DNA of 64,000 nt from Impatiens glandulifera (GCF_907164915.1 NC_061869.1:38936840-39000839); one strand, 5' to 3'. Positions 44,192-55,587 are shown, counted from the first letter of the stretch. The notes: generated by a model not told the origin, from the sequence alone. Numbers and translations: made by a program.

Positions 44192-46792
44192 ATGGGGCGT
44201 GATTCGGCTTTGTTCAGACAACTATCTCAGGTGGATTTCGAGGAAATCCGGTTGAAGGGCTCGCCCGAGGCAAAGGAGGTTATTGACCGGGTGGTCAAGA
44301 CCGGTCTGGAATTTTTCCTCGGCGGTCCTCATGTGATCTACAAAGATGCGGTCGAAGAATTCTTCAAAACCGCAACCGTCTCCAACGACAAAATCACCGC
44401 GACTGTATGCGGTTCTGAAATAGAGCTCACCGAGGCATCGGTGGCAGAGAGTCTGCGTCTTCCGACAACCGGCCAGGATGCAACGGCAGACATAGAGCAC
44501 GAAACCTTTGAGGTGGCTTGCCAGATTCTATCGGCAACGAAGGAGCCGATCAAAGTATCCGGCAGCAAACAAATGTTGAAGCCGGAGTATATCCCAGTAT
44601 GCGACATCTTCGCAAGAGCGATTCTGGCAAGAGGAGGAAACTTCAGCAACCTCACAAGAGACAAAATCAAGATGCTGATCGGCTTGCTAGAGGGAAGAAA
44701 GGTCAACTGGGCAAAGGCGGTGTTCAACAACCTTATGGATATGGTGAAACCGGATTCAAACCGGTCGTGGGGATACGCCGTTCCTCTAGGTAAGATCTTC
44801 CTTCACTTCAATATCGACATCAGTCCCGACGTCGTGGTCGCAGAACGATGCCTCATCAGATCAAAGCAATTCCTTGAAAGGAAGCAGCCGGCCCCCGGTT
44901 CCACAGGTGGCCGAAAGAAGAAAGCCGACAAGAAAGTTGCCCCGGCCAAAGCAAAGGCCGAACGTAAAGGAAAAGGGAAAGCAACTTCTTCGGAACCACC
45001 GCAGCAAACCGAGGATGAGGAGCCGGCTCCCCTCTCTGAGAAAAACGACACGGAGAAGACCGAGGATGACAGATCGGTCAGCGAGCATTCGGCCCAGGGC
45101 CTCGATAATACCGGCCATGACGCCAATCCTGAGACCACCGAGGGTGGTGAAAAGGACGGTGAGGAAGGAGACAAAGAAGCCGATGATGAAGGCGGCAACA
45201 ATAATGAGGAGGCCGAAGAAGCGGAGGCCGATAGGGTAACCCGAAAACTCCTTGAAGGCGCCAAGAGGCGAGCCGGGTCGATTGAAGAACTATACTTGGA
45301 GTGGCACGAGCACCGGTTTGGTACACCGTATAGAGAAATCCTACCGGGCCACACAGACGAGGAGTGCATGCAAAGATTGGAGGAGGTGGAAGACTTAATG
45401 ATGAATCTCACAAACTCTAATACAATTCAAGAGGTACAACACCGAACTTGTCTCTTGATACCGAAGGTCCAACTACGGAAGCTAACCGCACGCATCCGGA
45501 AAATTACGGAGGAGTTCAAAGCGGTGGGACCAGAAGACACTTTAACACCGCGAGTGTTAGAAAGGCTTGAAAAAGCCAAAGGGGACCTCATTCAAGAAAT
45601 CGACCGGCTGGAAGCAATTTGCAACCAAAGAAAAGTACCGGTCTATACTGCTCCCCAGATCGAGAGGATTCCGGTTAACTGTCCAACACCTCCAAGGGAG
45701 ATTGCGGCATCGAAAGAATCCGATGAAAGAGTCGACCCCAACCTCACCGGGCAATCCCCTCCTCCACAATCGGAAGTCCCCGCTTCAGACTTCACGAAAG
45801 AATGGGTTGAGGACCGTCTTCAAAAGCTTGAAGCCTCCACATCAGAACTGATTGATAACCGCATTCAAGAGTTTGAAGACTCCGCGGTTCAGCCGTTCAA
45901 AGATAGATCACAGAGAATATTTGGTTCGGCCCTCCAGTTCGCCGACGCCACAAGGAGTCTTCTGGAAAGAAATCAGGAACGGTTCTTAGAAATCGGTGAA
46001 GATCTGTAGGAAGAGGCAGCTCAGCGCAATAAATACGTTCAGCGAACCGAAATTTTGGAGAATTTGACCTCCGAGTTAAAGGGAGACTTCGACCGGTTTG
46101 AGAGAGAAACCGATCAACGGTTGACATCGATGAGTGATGACCTGGTTGACACAACACTTAAACGGGTCTCCGAACTCGAGAAGACAAATGTGGGTCTCGT
46201 GGCCGAACTAAAGGCGCTTTCCGAACAGGTTGCCGAATTGCTAAGGGTGAAGGTGAACGCGGACGCCGCGGCTGTAGCGGTTGATGCTGAAGTAGCTAAG
46301 AGGATCCAGGATGCGCTGGACGCCGAAATAAGTAAAGAGAAGGAGGCACCACGTTCCTCTCAACTCACCGAAAAGGAAGAGGAGGCCGCGCGGATTAAAA
46401 GGGCAGAGGCCATCTTCCCAGGACTTACAAAGAAAGCAGCCGCTCAAGCTGCGGAGGATGCCGAGCGGTTGGAAAGGCAAAAACAGAAACTGGAAGAATT
46501 CGCCGCCTAAAACAAGTAGAAGAAGGCGGCCGCCTCCGCCTTAGCGCCGAAAAAGCGGAAGAGGGAGGCTCCTAAGAAGGAGGCCCCTAAGAAGGTTCAA
46601 ATTGCCGAGCTGCTCAATGAAGTCACGGAAACGGCAGTCATGAGTGCAGCGCAGCAGGCTGACCAAGTCGAAGAGGAAGTCGAAGAGCAACTGCAGTCGC
46701 GGTCTACAAGACCGCGAGTCTCCGCACCGACCAGTCGACCGCCACTGGAGAAGAAAAAGTGGATCATATATGACTTCTCGGACTCTGAATAG
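44192..46792 (+). pseudogene. aORF3: long extra ORF with coiled coils and basic tail, three internal stops
   Basis: It is 866 codons in one frame from ATG 44192 to TAG 46790, broken by TAG 46007, TAA 46508 and TAG 46517. Residues 1-225 repeat the aORF1/2 domain (V-D-F-E-E-I, T-G-L-E-F-F-L, V-E-E-F-F-K-T-A, L-R-L-P-T-T-G, V-N-W-A-K-A-V-F). Residues about 230-360 are low-complexity, basic then strongly acidic. Residues about 360-770 are heptad-rich and likely coiled coil. The end has P-K-K-R-K-R-E, a nuclear-localisation-like cluster. All three stops fit single C-to-T changes in glutamine codons. No membrane anchor is seen, so I do not call it envelope. It may be a structural or nuclear factor; this is inference. 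Confidence 0.8.
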
Positions 46793-47124
46793 GGACTATC
46801 TTTCCTTTATTATTGCCTTAGTGTTTATATATATATATATATATTTTTTTTTGTCTCTCTCGGTTATCTATATATATAAAGTTATTTTTGAAACCGGCCA
46901 TCTCTTGCATTTCTACTTAGTTTTGATAATTTTAAATAAAATAATCAAAAAGGGAGAAATTGTTAAGATAAAAGATAAAGACTCTTCCAAAATTTTTCTC
47001 AAAATTTTTCGAAAAATTCTCCTAAGTCAGTTTCAAAAATCCGGTCAAACAAAACAACCGGCCTACGGTTGCAAACTTACATGATTTTGATAATTTTAAA
47101 TAAAATAATCAAAAAGGGAGAAAT
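46793..47124 (+). repeat. 3' untranslated region with doubled polypurine tract
   Basis: AAAAAGGGAGAAA occurs at 46947-46959 and again at 47111-47123, next to the LTR. Both sit in a 45-bp direct repeat (46921-46965 and 47085-47129) 164 bp apart. The inner copy ends TGTTAAGATAAAA, resembling the LTR edge. Repeated polypurine tracts are a reported Sirevirus hallmark. An AT run lies at 46829-46845. Confidence 0.8.
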
Positions 47125-48418
47125 TGTTAGATAAAATAAGACCGGTTCAAACAAACTTAACTTAAATAAACTTCCCATGTAGGAACAAGGAACCGGACCG
47201 GTCAAGCTACCAAACCGATCAAGAAAACTCGGAACATGACCGCACAAGGAAAGGATCGGCCAAAGCTTAAAACCGGAATCATCAAACAGCCGATCATCCA
47301 CAAGGCAGAGGAATAACCGGAAGAAGTCCGGCTACATCACTCATACCAAAAGCCATTCGGCTAAGTCAAGCGGCCGATCAGAACAAGAAGACAATTCGGG
47401 TATCTGTTGAGAATGATACCAAAGGAACAGACTGAATACTTCCATATCCATGAAAGTCTGAGGAAAGACTGTAGGCTGCAGAAAACAGTACTACCGGATC
47501 CTTCCATTTCGGGATAAGCTAGAAAGAAGATCTTCCTAGTACAGACAACTGTCCAACAGACAGTGCCTACATCAAGTAAAAGACAAACCCGGCAGGTTTG
47601 TCCTACATACCGGAAGAACAGACCGCCAGGTCTGAGACAGAACATCAGGTCTGAGGTTGACCATCAGGTCTGAGGAAACGACCGCAGGTCTGAATCTCTT
47701 AAAAATACTGAATCACTGCACCCCGTTCAGCCAATCAGATTCAAGGCAGTGAAATATGACCGTTGGCATATTTCACCTATAAAAGGGGCAGTTGAAGAAG
47801 AGTAAATGCGGGACAACAACAAGTGACACACGGTGGGATAAGTGAAACGCTGAGAGCATTTACTACAAGTAATAAGATTGTGTTATTCTAAGAAAGCCTA
47901 AGTGCTAGAGTTAAAGTGTGTCTTACAATTTCGGTGTAATTTGTAAGAGTGTTATCGAGCAGAAATAAGTCTCGATCGGATTGTACTTGTATTCCTTAGT
48001 GAATATCCTTCTCGCGGTTTCGAGAGGAAGGGGTGACGTAGGAGTTTTATCTCCGAACATCCATAAAATCTGTCTTGTTATTTACTTTCTGCCGGCTCCA
48101 TTGTCTAACCGACTAACTTAACTACACCACTCTAAACCTACTCTATACTAACCATACCGAACTTCCAGATTACCGAAACCGACCCACCATTTTTCAAATC
48201 TCCATCATCCAAAACTGGCCTTGTCCATCAAATAAGTGTGCTGCTTCAACCTGACAGCAAACCTCTTCCGCGCTTGAACCTAGTTCAAGGGTTTGTGACA
48301 GGTTGTGTAGTATTGAAATCCCGGTGTTAATCTCTGACCGGATTAACCACCACCCTTCGAGTGAGAACCGCTAACCGGTCCAACCCCCGGTCCTCCAGCG
48401 GCTACCTAGATCCTAACA
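47125..48418 (+). mobile_element. 3' LTR of the family A element
   Basis: Same edges and length as the 5' LTR. Substitutions seen by eye include CATGCAGG/CATGTAGG near the start, GGAAAATG/GGAACATG, ATCTATTG/ATCTGTTG, GCTGTAG/GCTGCAG and CCCTGTT/CCCCGTT; I count about 15. At a rice-like rate this would be about half a million years, which is only indicative. Confidence 0.95.
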
Positions 48419-48423
48419 GATGT
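48419..48423 (+). repeat. Target site duplication GATGT (right) of the family A element
   Basis: Identical to 34705-34709. Confidence 0.95.
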
Positions 48424-48870
48424 GCAGTCTAACAGATACGTAGTTAGATGTGCAGTCTAACAGATACATAGTTAGATGTGCAGTCTAACAGATACGTAGT
48501 TAGACGTGCAGTCTAACAGATACATAGTTAGACGAGCAGTCTAATAGATACGTAGTTAGACGTGCAGTCTAACAGATACGTAGTTAGACGTGCAGTCTAA
48601 CAGACGTAGTTAGACGTGCAGTCTAACAGATACGTAGTTAGACGTGCAGTCTAACAGATACGTATTTAGATGTGTAGTCTAACAGAGACGTAGTTAGACG
48701 TGTAGTCTAACAGAGATGTAGTTAGACATGCAGTCTAACAGACGTAGTTAGGCGTGCAGTCTAACAAACGTAGTTAGACGTGCAGTCTAACAAATACGTA
48801 GTTAAATGTGTAGTCTAACAGACGTAATTAGACGTGTCGTCTAACAGATGAGAGTTAGACGTGCAGTCTA
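48424..48870 (+). repeat. 28-bp dyad minisatellite, right part
   Basis: About 16 units of GTAGTTAGACGTGCAGTCTA plus ACAGATAC, spaced 28 bp (for example 48496 and 48524). Some units lack the GATAC part and are shorter. Each has GTTAGAC-GTGCA-GTCTAAC, a perfect 7-bp inverted repeat with a 5-nt centre. Two CCTTCAGA-TTAG-TCTGAAGG hairpins follow at 48874-48893 and 48949-48968. Confidence 0.9.
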
Positions 48871-49939
48871 ACTCCTTCAGATTAGTCTGAAGGGAGACGT
48901 AGTTAGACGTGTCGTCTAATATATGAGAGTTAGACGTGTAGTCTAACTCCTTCAGATTAGTCTGAAGGGAACCGTAATTAGACGTGTCGTCTAATCCCAT
49001 TAGACCAGGTGGTCTAATTGATCCTGCTATTAGACGTGGGCGTCTAATTTCATTAGACTTGTAAGTATAAGTGAAAAACGTCTAATGGCATGCTTAAGCA
49101 GTTGCTTGAAGCTAGCATCCGTCTACCCACGATCAACTAGTTGCATGCTACTCCTGCTCCACTTTCTAGTGAAGATCAGTACGACAGCCAGTTGCAACTA
49201 ATTGATTAATGCCACGTAAGCAAATATTCTTCTCACTACTTGTTTCTTGCAGGAATATCCTGGAAGAATATTGGGCGCACTACGAGATTGGTATGGCCAC
49301 GATCCTGGTGCTCAGAGTCTGTTGTGTACTATGGAGGCGTTCCAATAGAAGTTTGCCATGTGTCATTATAGAAGATTCGACCGTTGGTACCTACTCTCTA
49401 TTTAAAGATCTTCAAGGACAACGGATGAATCATCGATCCATTGATACTCAGAGAAATACGCATACAAGAGATCTATTGAATTTCTAATCTTAAGAACTAC
49501 TTTCTTGCTTTACTGAGTGTTTATCAAGAGAGAGTTAGAATCAAAGTATTGTCAAAGAGTGATATATTCTTCAATATGCTGTAAGTTGAATAGAGTATGT
49601 TCTGTTCAATAGTGAGCTAGTCGTGCAACTGTATTTGATTTTAAGAAACGTATAGTGAATCCTTTCGTTGGTTGAAAGAAGGGGTGACGTAGGAGAGTTT
49701 TGCTCTGAACATCCATAAACAAGTTGTTGTGTCATTTACATTTTGTCATCTTCTCACTGTTTGGTTCTTAGCTTCAAACCTGAGCAAACGTTTTCGCACT
49801 TGAATTGTTCAAGAGTTTGCAAGAGTTTGTGAAGAATAGAAAGTGATTAAATCATTAATAGGATATCTATCAACTCGTTTATCTCAAGCCGTCATCAATA
49901 GCCAGACCCCCGTCTCTATTGATTACGCCGATCCTATCA

Positions 49940-52390
49940 TAATCAATCAACCTAAAACAGAAAAATCCAAATATGAATTTTAAAAATAAAAAAAAAAAAC
50001 GTATTTGTTGTTCTTTTCCTTCAACCTCGATATTCATTAATTGATTGAAGATGATTTTAGGAACCTAACCCAAAAATAACATCTTAATATAGAAGAGAAG
50101 AATGAGCAACAACCTCGTCGTCGTTTTAAACTGCAACATCTTTGTCTAAAAATAGAGCGAAACAGTTATGTCGTGTTTGAAAATATAGTTGAAGAAGTTA
50201 TTTGTAGAGGAGAGTTTTACCCGTAATAAAACTTAGAAAATAAAATAAAAAATAATATGCTATGAATAAAAGAAATTTGTGTCTATTTTGAACCCAAATA
50301 TGGTTATATAATATTTTAATAATTTGAAATGTTTGAGTAAATTCAAAATAAAATTAAATCGTACAAAGAAATTTCTTATACAAAATCATTATATAGAAAT
50401 CTTCCAAACTCCCTTAATTTTGAACATAATAAATAAATAAATAAAGTATTGCTAAAATAAATAATAAAATAATAATAAATAAAAATAGGGCACCTTCTAG
50501 ATATTGTGAGAATCCTTCTTTTCTTCCTGGGAGTTCTAGGGCCGGAGGGGAAAAAAACAGAATGCATGTGATTAGTGAAACCTAAAGTGTCTCCTCTACA
50601 TCCCATTTCCAAGCAGAAATCATTTTAACTTTTTACTATCAAAATTATTATTCACAATATAAGCTCACATCTAACTCATAAAAAAATAAATTTGTGAATC
50701 AAATATTATATAAAAATATTAAAGTTCTCAAAATATTGTCAAAACAATTGAATTAGTATAATATGGTGCAATCTCATCCACCCCTGACATTTCTAAACCT
50801 AACCCTTTCATAAAGAGAATTAATTAAGATATTTTATTAATCATACCATTAAAATCAAATATAAGGATATCAAGAATTATTATTGGGCAAGGAAGGAATG
50901 GAAGTAGAAGTGTTGCCATCAATTGGATCTCGGACACAATATAAGCTTTCTCGCAAGTATGCCTTTATTAAAATAAAAAATATGTAAATATAATTATTTT
51001 AATGAAGAAATTAATGTTTTTACCGCACCAATAACTTTCTTTGAATGAATATACACTCAATCAAATCTCTTTTCAACGTACATACTTATTTTTTTTTCAA
51101 ATTTATATTTTTAAATAAATTTAAAACCTTCAAAATTAATTTTTTTAAAAATAAAATTACTTTCAAAAATAATTAATATTGCATCAATTAAAATAAATTT
51201 TATACGACTATTATTAATAAAATAAAGTGTTGCAAATAAAATAAATAATAATTTGATAAGTAGGTTAAATTTTAAATGATTTAATTTATTAATAAATATA
51301 TTATTTTATTTTATATGTTAGAAAATAAATAAATAAATATAAATATATATATATATATTAATTAGTTTATTTGTGCAAAAGAAAAAGTCTGAATATATTA
51401 AATATTATATATGATTTGTTTTTTTAGAGTTACTTATATGTTTAAAAAGTATTTAGCATTTTAGGAAATATTTAAGGATATTGTTCTAATTTTGACTCAA
51501 TTTCATTTATAAATTTTAATTTAATATATTTGAGTTTGATATATTTTTGTTATTTAAATTTTTTTAATTTAAATTTTTTATTAACATTCATTAATAACAT
51601 AATTTAAAAGTCTTTTTGGTTGAATTAAATTTATTAAATTTATTTGATATTAAAAATATCTAAATTTAAATTATAAATTAGAAAAATTGGTTGTCATTTT
51701 TTAGCTCCTTGCTCAAGAACCTCAAAAATAACACAGGAAACTGCAACATTTACAGCAACAAGAGATTGAAGATGAAGTTCGTTAATTCACGACTCATTCT
51801 TTGTTTCTGTTTTATTTTATTTTTCTTATTTTTTAAAATTAAATGTATTTTAAACTTTTATATAAAAATTCAAAAAATAAAAATAAACATTATATTTTTA
51901 ATAGAAATAAATATTTAGAATATTTTTAAATATTTGATTTAATTATTGTGTCCTAAATATAAGGACTCTAAAATTGTGGGTTATTTATTTATAATCATAA
52001 CATTAATTTACATATATAATAAATTTAAATTTTCTTTATTTTCTCATTTCTTTTTTCACATTTAATTATTTGTGAATAATTATTATTATAATATATTTAA
52101 AATTATTATTCTATTTAATAAGTATTATTTTTAGATTTAGTATTAAGGTATAAGCTAGATATTTTAAATCTAATAAAAATTGACAAATATAAAAAAAAAA
52201 ATTAAGTGTAAAATATTTTTTAAAAATTGCCAAAATATTAGAAGTATAGAATATTTCTAATGGGCATGTGAGACATAGTGTCAAAACCTTTTTTCACGTG
52301 TAACTAAGCACCGAACTCCTAAAATATCTTTTTCTTATTGCGTTATTATTCTACATGCAAAGAATTAATTTATTTTCTAATTTTATAAGA
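49940..52390 (+). other. AT-rich stretch without a supported gene
   Basis: Short poly-A/T and TAAA-type tracts dominate. Small ORFs (50376-50612 minus, 51691-51918 plus) have biased composition and no recognisable domain. The part near 50490-50620 and 50880-51070 is less AT-rich and could be low-copy DNA, but I see no convincing exon. The right end (from about 52300) is probably the LTR of the next Tat element. Confidence 0.5.
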
Positions 52391-52560
52391 GAATTTAGGT
52401 GGCGACTCTTTAGTCAAAAACTGATTTTTAAACAATTCCCCGATTTGATTTAATTTTATTTTAAAATGTTTGAAGAGATATTTATATTTTATATTTATTT
52501 ATAAAATTTTGAAAATATCACTTTTTCGGGGTAGACATTTTTTAAACGCGTATAGTTTTT
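52391..52560 (+). mobile_element. End of a third Tat LTR
   Basis: GGCGACTCTTTAG at 52392 lies about 170 bp before the real primer site, the same arrangement as 16930/17248. The LTR's left edge is not visible to me. Confidence 0.45.
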
Positions 52561-52580
52561 TGGCGACTCTACTAGGCACA
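52561..52580 (+). promoter_or_regulatory. Primer binding site, tRNA-Arg type, third Tat copy
   Basis: TGGCGACTCTACTAGGCACA matches the Ogre/Tat primer site well over its first 12-13 bases. It lies at the start of the leader of the third Tat copy. Confidence 0.6.
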
Positions 52581-53105
52581 TTTGATACTTAACTTGAAAA
52601 TAATAGTTTGGCCATCCATTTTTAGGATATATATTTTACACTTATAGAGTATTAAATACTCATATTTTTATTTTCTTCGACATGCATTAGAAAGGAGCTT
52701 ATTTATGGTCAGGTAGTATACGGTGTTGCATTGTGCGACGTCACATATACACATATATTCACTTGCTAAGATTCTTTAATTAGGAATGATGATCTCCACC
52801 ATCCTCTTAGGCTTTTATGTGATTTTTTCGATGAGTGTGAACGTAGGAAAAAACTCGGGTTAACCCTTTCTTCCTTTTACATTATACCTACTATTAAAAA
52901 TGAGGGACTTTGGATTTGTGGTGAGGGGTACCGTCCAATTGATAGTGCTTCTTACATCGATGGACTTCGGACCATCCTTGTCGGTAGAACCACTCTCTCT
53001 TAAAACCATGTCAAGCCATAGAACAAAAATCCCTTAGCCATTTCTACCAAGTCATTGACTTGTCATGCCCAATCAGTAAAACCACGTAAAAGGGCGTATT
53101 ATGTG

Positions 53106-53189
<84 letters not shown>

Positions 53190-53750
53190 TATATGTATCA
53201 TATAGATGAGATAGGTGTCCAAAAGTACATTATAAAATTTGTTTGAAAATAAAAAGGGAAATTAAAACGTCTTACATAACAAGTTATTGTCTATGAGTCT
53301 TTATTACACAAATATAAGATTGTTAGCCACATAGACTAGGAGATTCAGGCATTACTTATGAGGTAAGTAAGCTCAATCAAAAGGTTAACGATCTGACGAA
53401 TATTACGAAGAAAATAACATATGAATTGTCTAGAGCTAGTAACGAAGGAGAAAACGAACGATGAAGGACCTAGACTAAATTTATATCATCATTTCTTACA
53501 TTATTTTTCCTTTTTGAGTTATTAATGTTTATCTCACATCGAAATACAACATGGCTTAAAACGAATCGAAAATTGGGCTCCTATTAAGATTATTACACAT
53601 ATGTTCATAAGGGTAACACTATTTGTCCCCACTACTTATTTTTGAAATTACTCTTCTCGATGGTTCCACTACTTAACGTTTTCACAACGGGACGAACATG
53701 ATATGCTAATAATGACTGTTTTATTCATACGATATCTGAAGGAGATCTAA
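52581..53750 (+). other. Leader of the third Tat copy, with (TA)n
   Basis: No reading frame is supported. Short words such as GAACGTAGG (near 52840) resemble the leader at 17580. A long (TA)n lies inside; a 63-codon ORF across it is an artefact of the repeat. Confidence 0.4.
53110..53185 (+). repeat. (TA)38 microsatellite
   Basis: 76 bp of uninterrupted TA. Its length makes it likely to be variable between individuals and hard to assemble. Confidence 0.95.
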
Positions 53751-55587
53751 CATCGCAATCTGTGTCACCCACTATTCCACCTAGACCAATGGTTGAAGAA
53801 TAAACTTCCTTCGGCGTTATCTCAAGGATCCAAGCGGACAATCTCAATGAGAAGATGACATTTCTATTAGATTACATATGCAATTACTTAATCCACACAC
53901 TAGTCAAACAAACTCTTTGTTCGGGGCCACTAGTAGGCCCACTAACCCACTTGAACACAATGTATTAGCCACTTGTACGACACATGACCCCGACATACGC
54001 CTCAAATGACGAGAAAACTTGGGAAGTCTCTCTTAAGATACTAAGGCTACAACAGATCTGAGAGGGGAAGAAAGTCACGATTGAAGAACCAAAGAAGAAA
54101 GAACATGTAGTATTATACATGCTTCAAGGATGGAGTATCGGTATTAAAACTGAACAAGTTCTGAAGACGGAAACCTATTCACCTGGTGGAGCACAAGCTA
54201 CATCGTCACTACTCATCACAGGACCATCGGTACAACAAGTAAGTTAGAGTGACGAATTAGCGCAACTCGGGGCTTCTCAGATCGAATGAAAACACAAATT
54301 GATTCCCTAACTAAAGGGAATTCAACACATAGAGTTGAGAGTTGGAAATTTGGGTTAAAGGAAAATAAGAGGGTTGTGGTCCCACATGGACTAAAATTAT
54401 CACATTTGAACAAGTATGTCGAGAATAAATTCCAACAGCCTTTATGGATATGTACTTGACGAACAACATGCCATTGCAGATCGGGGAGCCCATGGTATTA
54501 CAGTTATTCCCTTGGTAACTTGAAGAAGTGGCACTTAAGTGGTATTTGCGTCAAAACATAGCCCAACATTAGACTATTAAAGAGATAGTCAATGTATTCA
54601 TAAGTTGGTTCGGTATGTTCTTGAAGGGGGACAAGACTAATAGAAAACTTAGGAGTATTAAGTAGGATCATGGTGAAACTTTTGAATCGTACGTTGATAG
54701 ATGGAAGGCCATGGCTTTACAAATCGATGGACCACAAAATGAATAAATTCAAGTGGATATGATATACGCTAACATGAATGTAGCGTACACCAAAGTCATG
54801 GTGGTCAATAAGTATGCTTTTATGAATGACTTGATTTAGAATGGGATACAACGACGCACTAAAGAAAGAATCCATCGAGGGTAATTCAAAATACCAAGGA
54901 AATCCTCATTTTAATTAGAAAAAAGATAAGGCATAAGTAAATTTTATCGCCAATGCATGGGATGTGTAAATATCATAAATCACGAATGTCAGGCAAGGGC
55001 GCCCTCATCGATCATTATCTAATCGCTAACTAGTATATCCTAAGTCATCTAAAGGAGATACTTCATTTAAACATAAGTCATCCATGAAGTTCGACAATCT
55101 GGGCATGACACTATTTAAAGCTCTCGAGATTATAAAGCAAAAGAATTAAATCCATGTACTAATCTTATATCCCGGTAGGCTTATATTAAGGAGGTTTCTA
55201 AATGAGTGGTGTGAATACCCCCAAACTAAAGGGCACAAGACTATTGCCTTTCACTAAGAAGCATGATTCAAAAACTCATCAACGACAAGATCATTCCATC
55301 CCCAAAACCAAGATGAATCCCCTTAACTCATTCACTAAATCTATTCGAGGAGGTGCATGAATATCTGATAGACGGGAGTGATTCGATATGTTTGATTGTT
55401 GAAGATGAAAATTTGATAGACATTACTAATATTTGTGGTGACGGTGATGAAGAGTCAAGTCGAGTACATACAACAGACAAGCATGGTTTGGGTTACATGT
55501 CAACGACATCAGAAGCAAGAAATAGAAGGCCAAAGGAAAAAGACATTTCGCAACATGGATAATTTGTCTGTTTTTTTAATGAATTGT
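53751..55587 (+). pseudogene. gag: Ty3/gypsy (Tat) gag of the third copy, broken
   Basis: Capsid words appear in shifting frames: I-D-S-L-T-K-G near 54298, N-N-M-P-L-Q-I-G-E-P near 54465-54490, E-V-A-L-K-W-Y-L-R-Q near 54525-54555 (the A-L-x-W-Y hallmark), and V-F-I-S-W-F near 54592. Stops interrupt every block. A 69-codon ORF at 55353-55562 is probably the later gag or linker (E-D-E-N-L-I-D-I-T-N-I). The element is cut at 55587 by the minus-strand family A copy. Minus-strand ORFs at 54216-54493 are shadows. Confidence 0.6.

Larger units (their letters stand above)
34710..48418 (+). mobile_element. Family A: complete 13.7-kb Sirevirus-like copia element
   Basis: It has 5' LTR (34710-36003), primer site, gag, pol, three extra ORFs, a doubled polypurine tract and 3' LTR (47125-48418), flanked by GATGT on both sides. 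Both LTRs are 1294 bp and differ at about 15 sites by eye with no indel. Ordinary copia elements are about 5 kb. The excess here is a 5.6-kb block between pol and the 3' LTR. The extra ORFs after pol, the long LTRs and the repeated polypurine tract agree with known Sirevirus traits. Gag-pol-aORF frames carry stops, so this copy is not autonomous. Confidence 0.95.
34472..49939 (+). mobile_element. Family B solo LTR (plus orientation) split by the family A element
   Basis: It starts TGTTGGTACAAAAC at 34472 and ends GCCGATCCTATCA at 49939. Its two halves (34472-34709 and 48424-49939) join across the family A target duplication into one LTR of about 1.75 kb. The right half contains, in reverse order and strand, the same landmarks as the LTR at 3076-4570, such as the GGGTGACGTAGGAG block near 49682. 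No primer site follows 49939 and no polypurine tract precedes 34472. Flanking 5-mers (TGATA, TAATC) differ, so it may be a solo LTR or a fragment. Confidence 0.7.

Noticed and set aside
44803..45411. 202-codon minus-strand ORF rich in Ser and Pro
   Set aside because: Mirror of the acidic low-complexity linker of aORF3.
44192..46792. aORF3 as a retroviral-type envelope
   Set aside because: No signal peptide, transmembrane segment or fusion-peptide-like stretch is visible; a coiled coil plus basic tail does not establish an envelope.
50376..50612. 78-codon minus-strand ORF
   Set aside because: Biased Y/I/F tail from AT-rich DNA and no similarity that I recognise.
50870..51110. Possible minus-strand exon pair with GT/AG borders
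   Set aside because: Short open stretches flank a GTAAAAAC...AATAAAG candidate intron of under 100 bp, but no protein family is recognisable and the surroundings are AT-rich; not strong enough to annotate.
53055..53246. 63-codon ORF over the TA repeat
   Set aside because: It encodes only alternating I-Y from the microsatellite.
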